Both the position numbers and the translations under genes were made by a program. Below are positions 62,286 through 64,000 of a DNA stretch of 64,000 nt, piece after piece (the first letter of the stretch is position 1; each line of letters opens with the position of its first letter). Below the pieces are notes generated by a model. That model had not been told where the DNA came from. It saw nothing but the letters and a program-made list of their open reading frames with translations, and did not search any database. Source of the DNA: Entomomonas moraniae (lineage in GTDB: Bacteria > Pseudomonadota > Gammaproteobacteria > Pseudomonadales > Pseudomonadaceae); NCBI RefSeq assembly GCF_003991975.1, contig NZ_CP029822.1, positions 1,302,001 to 1,366,000 of the forward strand, given 5' to 3'.

Positions 62286-62437
62286 AATATTTACTGTACA
62301 TAGCTATCTGTGGTGTTTAGCATACTGCTATACTGATCACTTAACAACTCCCCATTGATACTATCAAACTAGCTATATTGGTTAATTGTTACGCTTATTT
62401 TGACATGCTAATTTTACAATTTTAATAGGAAAAGTCT

Positions 62438-62917
62438 ATGACAAAGCTGACCCATTTTGATGATGCAGGCCAAGCACACATGGTCGATATCGCAGAAAAG
62501 CAAGAAACAAAACGTCAAGCCATTGCCACTGGAACCATCCAACTATCGCCAGAAGCTTTTAAGTTACTAGGGCACAACGCCAGCAAAAAAGGTGATGTAC
62601 TTGGCATAGCGAGAATTGCCGCTATACAGGGTGCTAAACAAACCTCTACACTAATACCTCTTTGTCACCCTTTGGCACTGACTAAAGTCAGCGTCGAATT
62701 TGAACCTGATGAGGCCAGTTCATGCTTACATATACAAGTCACCACTGAAACAGTAGGAAAAACAGGAGTAGAAATGGAAGCTTTAACAGCGGTTTCAGCT
62801 GGGCTTCTCACTGTTTACGATATGCTAAAAGCAGTAGATAAGAGCATGGAAATACACAATATACGCCTACTAAAAAAACAAGGTGGTAAAAGTGGTTTAT
62901 GGCAAGCCAACACATAA
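62438..62917 (+). CDS. moaC: cyclic pyranopterin monophosphate synthase MoaC
   Basis: 159 residues. [40 protein letters not shown] and [10 protein letters not shown] are the conserved active-site blocks (His-Pro; Glu; Asp-Lys). It completes precursor Z formation after MoaA. Start has AATAGGAA upstream. The narX-like gene begins within its 3' end. Confidence 0.96.
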   Translation: MTKLTHFDDAGQAHMVDIAEKQETKRQAIATGTIQLSPEAFKLLGHNASKKGDVLGIARIAAIQGAKQTSTLIPLCHPLALTKVSVEFEPDEASSCLHIQVTTETVGKTGVEMEALTAVSAGLLTVYDMLKAVDKSMEIHNIRLLKKQGGKSGLWQANT

Positions 62918-64000
62918 TTTAATAGAAAGTACCTCAAGGAAACATAGCCTCTCGACTAAACTGCTTGTTTCTGTCATTTTATGGGTCGTTGGTGCACTCA
63001 TAGTGACAGGATATGCATTGGCTTTTTTATGGCAGCTCGAAAGCGGTGGTATTGCTATCAACCAAGCGGGGAGCTTAAGAATGCGCGTTTATCACATGGT
63101 CGTCATTTTGGAGCAACCAAATAATCAAGCGCAACTACAACAAGAAAAAGAACATTTTTCTTATATATTACATAACCTTAAAATGACTGACAGCAGTACT
63201 CTTTTACTTTCTCAGTCCCCTGCAATTGAATCGCAAATTTTACAAGTTAATCAGAGTTGGACACAGCAAATCTTACCGCTTATTGATGAATTGAGCCAAA
63301 CACACCAAAAAATTTCATCAGAGGAACTAAAGACCATAGATCAATTTGTTAATGATATTGACAAACTTGTTAAATTGATGGAAACAAAAAATACACAACA
63401 CATTTCTTGGCTACGCTTTATACAGAGTATTCTAATCATCATGGTTGTGTTTTCAGCCTTTACTGCTATTTATTTATTATATCGATTAGTAATCGCACCT
63501 CTTGTGATATTACAAGAAGGAATTACACAACTCAGCCTAGGTAATCTCTCAAAACGTATTACACTAGCCAGAAAAGATGAGTTTGGTGTTGTCTCTATCG
63601 GCTTTAATGAGATGGCGAAAAATTTAGAAGATCTCTACAACAATTTAGAGCAAAAAGTCAGTGAAAAAACAGCAGAACTAGAAAAAAATAACCACGAATT
63701 ATCATCACTTTATAGTATGAGCTCATTTCTACATGAGTCTCACACCGAAGAGGTCATGACAAAAGGCTTTTTGAAACACATTATTAATATCAGTCGAGCC
63801 AATGCGGGCAGTATTAGATTATTAGATAAAACTAATAATCGCTTAAACTACGTAGCCAGCCTAGGGTTACCTGATGAACTATTCACCACCCCTGAGTGCA
63901 GCTCAATCAATGGCTGCTTCTGTGGAACGATAGCCACACAAGAAAGCAATAATGCAACAGCCATTAACTTATCAGCAAATGCATCAAATGTAACCTACTG
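62892..64000 (+). CDS. narX: NarX-type nitrate/nitrite sensor kinase, 5' part
   Basis: Frame open to the window edge (~369 codons). I place the start at GTG 62892 (AAGGTGG just before it), overlapping moaC; other near starts are weaker. A transmembrane helix (~21-45, [20 protein letters not shown]) is followed by the periplasmic P-box [20 protein letters not shown], the nitrate-binding signature of NarX/NarQ. A second helix at ~176-198, a HAMP domain ([20 protein letters not shown]), a coiled coil and a GAF-like part with [10 protein letters not shown] follow. The kinase core lies outside. It suggests nitrate respiration genes nearby. Confidence 0.85.
   Translation, partial: MVYGKPTHNLIESTSRKHSLSTKLLVSVILWVVGALIVTGYALAFLWQLESGGIAINQAGSLRMRVYHMVVILEQPNNQAQLQQEKEHFSYILHNLKMTDSSTLLLSQSPAIESQILQVNQSWTQQILPLIDELSQTHQKISSEELKTIDQFVNDIDKLVKLMETKNTQHISWLRFIQSILIIMVVFSAFTAIYLLYRLVIAPLVILQEGITQLSLGNLSKRITLARKDEFGVVSIGFNEMAKNLEDLYNNLEQKVSEKTAELEKNNHELSSLYSMSSFLHESHTEEVMTKGFLKHIINISRANAGSIRLLDKTNNRLNYVASLGLPDELFTTPECSSINGCFCGTIATQESNNATAINLSANASNVTY

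Overview
The window is about 64 kb of AT-rich gammaproteobacterial chromosome. The gene set (thrH, cynR-like regulator, long trifunctional putA with a ribbon-helix-helix domain, the alaS-lysC-csrA-tRNA-Ser block, a DUF2388 protein) points to Pseudomonadales/Pseudomonadaceae. The low GC suggests an Entomomonas-like, host-associated lineage; that last step is inference.

Positions 1 to about 28,000 are a lambda-organised prophage whose left end lies outside the window. Its switch is at 18,212-19,265: cro on the minus strand, a cI/S24 repressor on the plus strand, and paired 15-bp operators (core AATACCG/CGGTATT) over PR. The same operators recur over PL at 21,263-21,324. Rightward-type genes run on the minus strand from 18,397 down: cro, cII, KilAC antirepressor, DUF1376 replication protein, DnaC-like loader, nin-type nucleases, lysis genes, terminase, portal, head, scaffold, capsid, head-tail joining, tail tube, tail chaperone, then a C4-type antisense RNA with a KilA-N antirepressor. 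PL-driven genes run on the plus strand: small early proteins, YqaJ exonuclease, SSB, excisionase and integrase. Several single genes point against these operons and look like morons. Directly behind the repressor, in the position of lambda rexAB, is a two-gene cassette: a short HipA-like kinase overlapping a DUF3037-like protein. It is the best candidate for an undescribed lysogen-expressed defence or exclusion system. Four neighbouring virion genes (portal, minor head, scaffold, capsid) each carry a one-base deficit at a G tract, so the prophage may be unable to build virions, or the assembly has errors there.

From 28,100 to 31,450 are a hemerythrin-like protein, thrH, a DUF2058 protein, yaaA and a small secreted protein. 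From 31,529 to 39,660 is a ten-gene operon, cbiMNQO-cobDUTSCQ, behind a cobalamin riboswitch: cobalt uptake plus late corrinoid assembly. From 39,814 to 44,594 are a tandem DUF4279 pair and a CynR-like regulator facing a permease and a cytosine-deaminase-like amidohydrolase. From 45,107 to 50,941 lie divergent putP and putA, with PutA-type operators between them.

From 51,000 to 53,330 is a decayed island beside tRNA-Ser(GCU): an HTH gene with one amber codon, a broken DUF262/DUF1524 nuclease gene and smaller remnants. Then come tRNA-Ser, csrA, lysC and alaS. From 58,223 to the end is a molybdenum-cofactor cluster (moaA, mogA, moeA, mobA, moaE, moaD, moaC) followed by the 5' part of a NarX-type nitrate sensor, so the cofactor probably serves a nitrate reductase encoded beyond the window.
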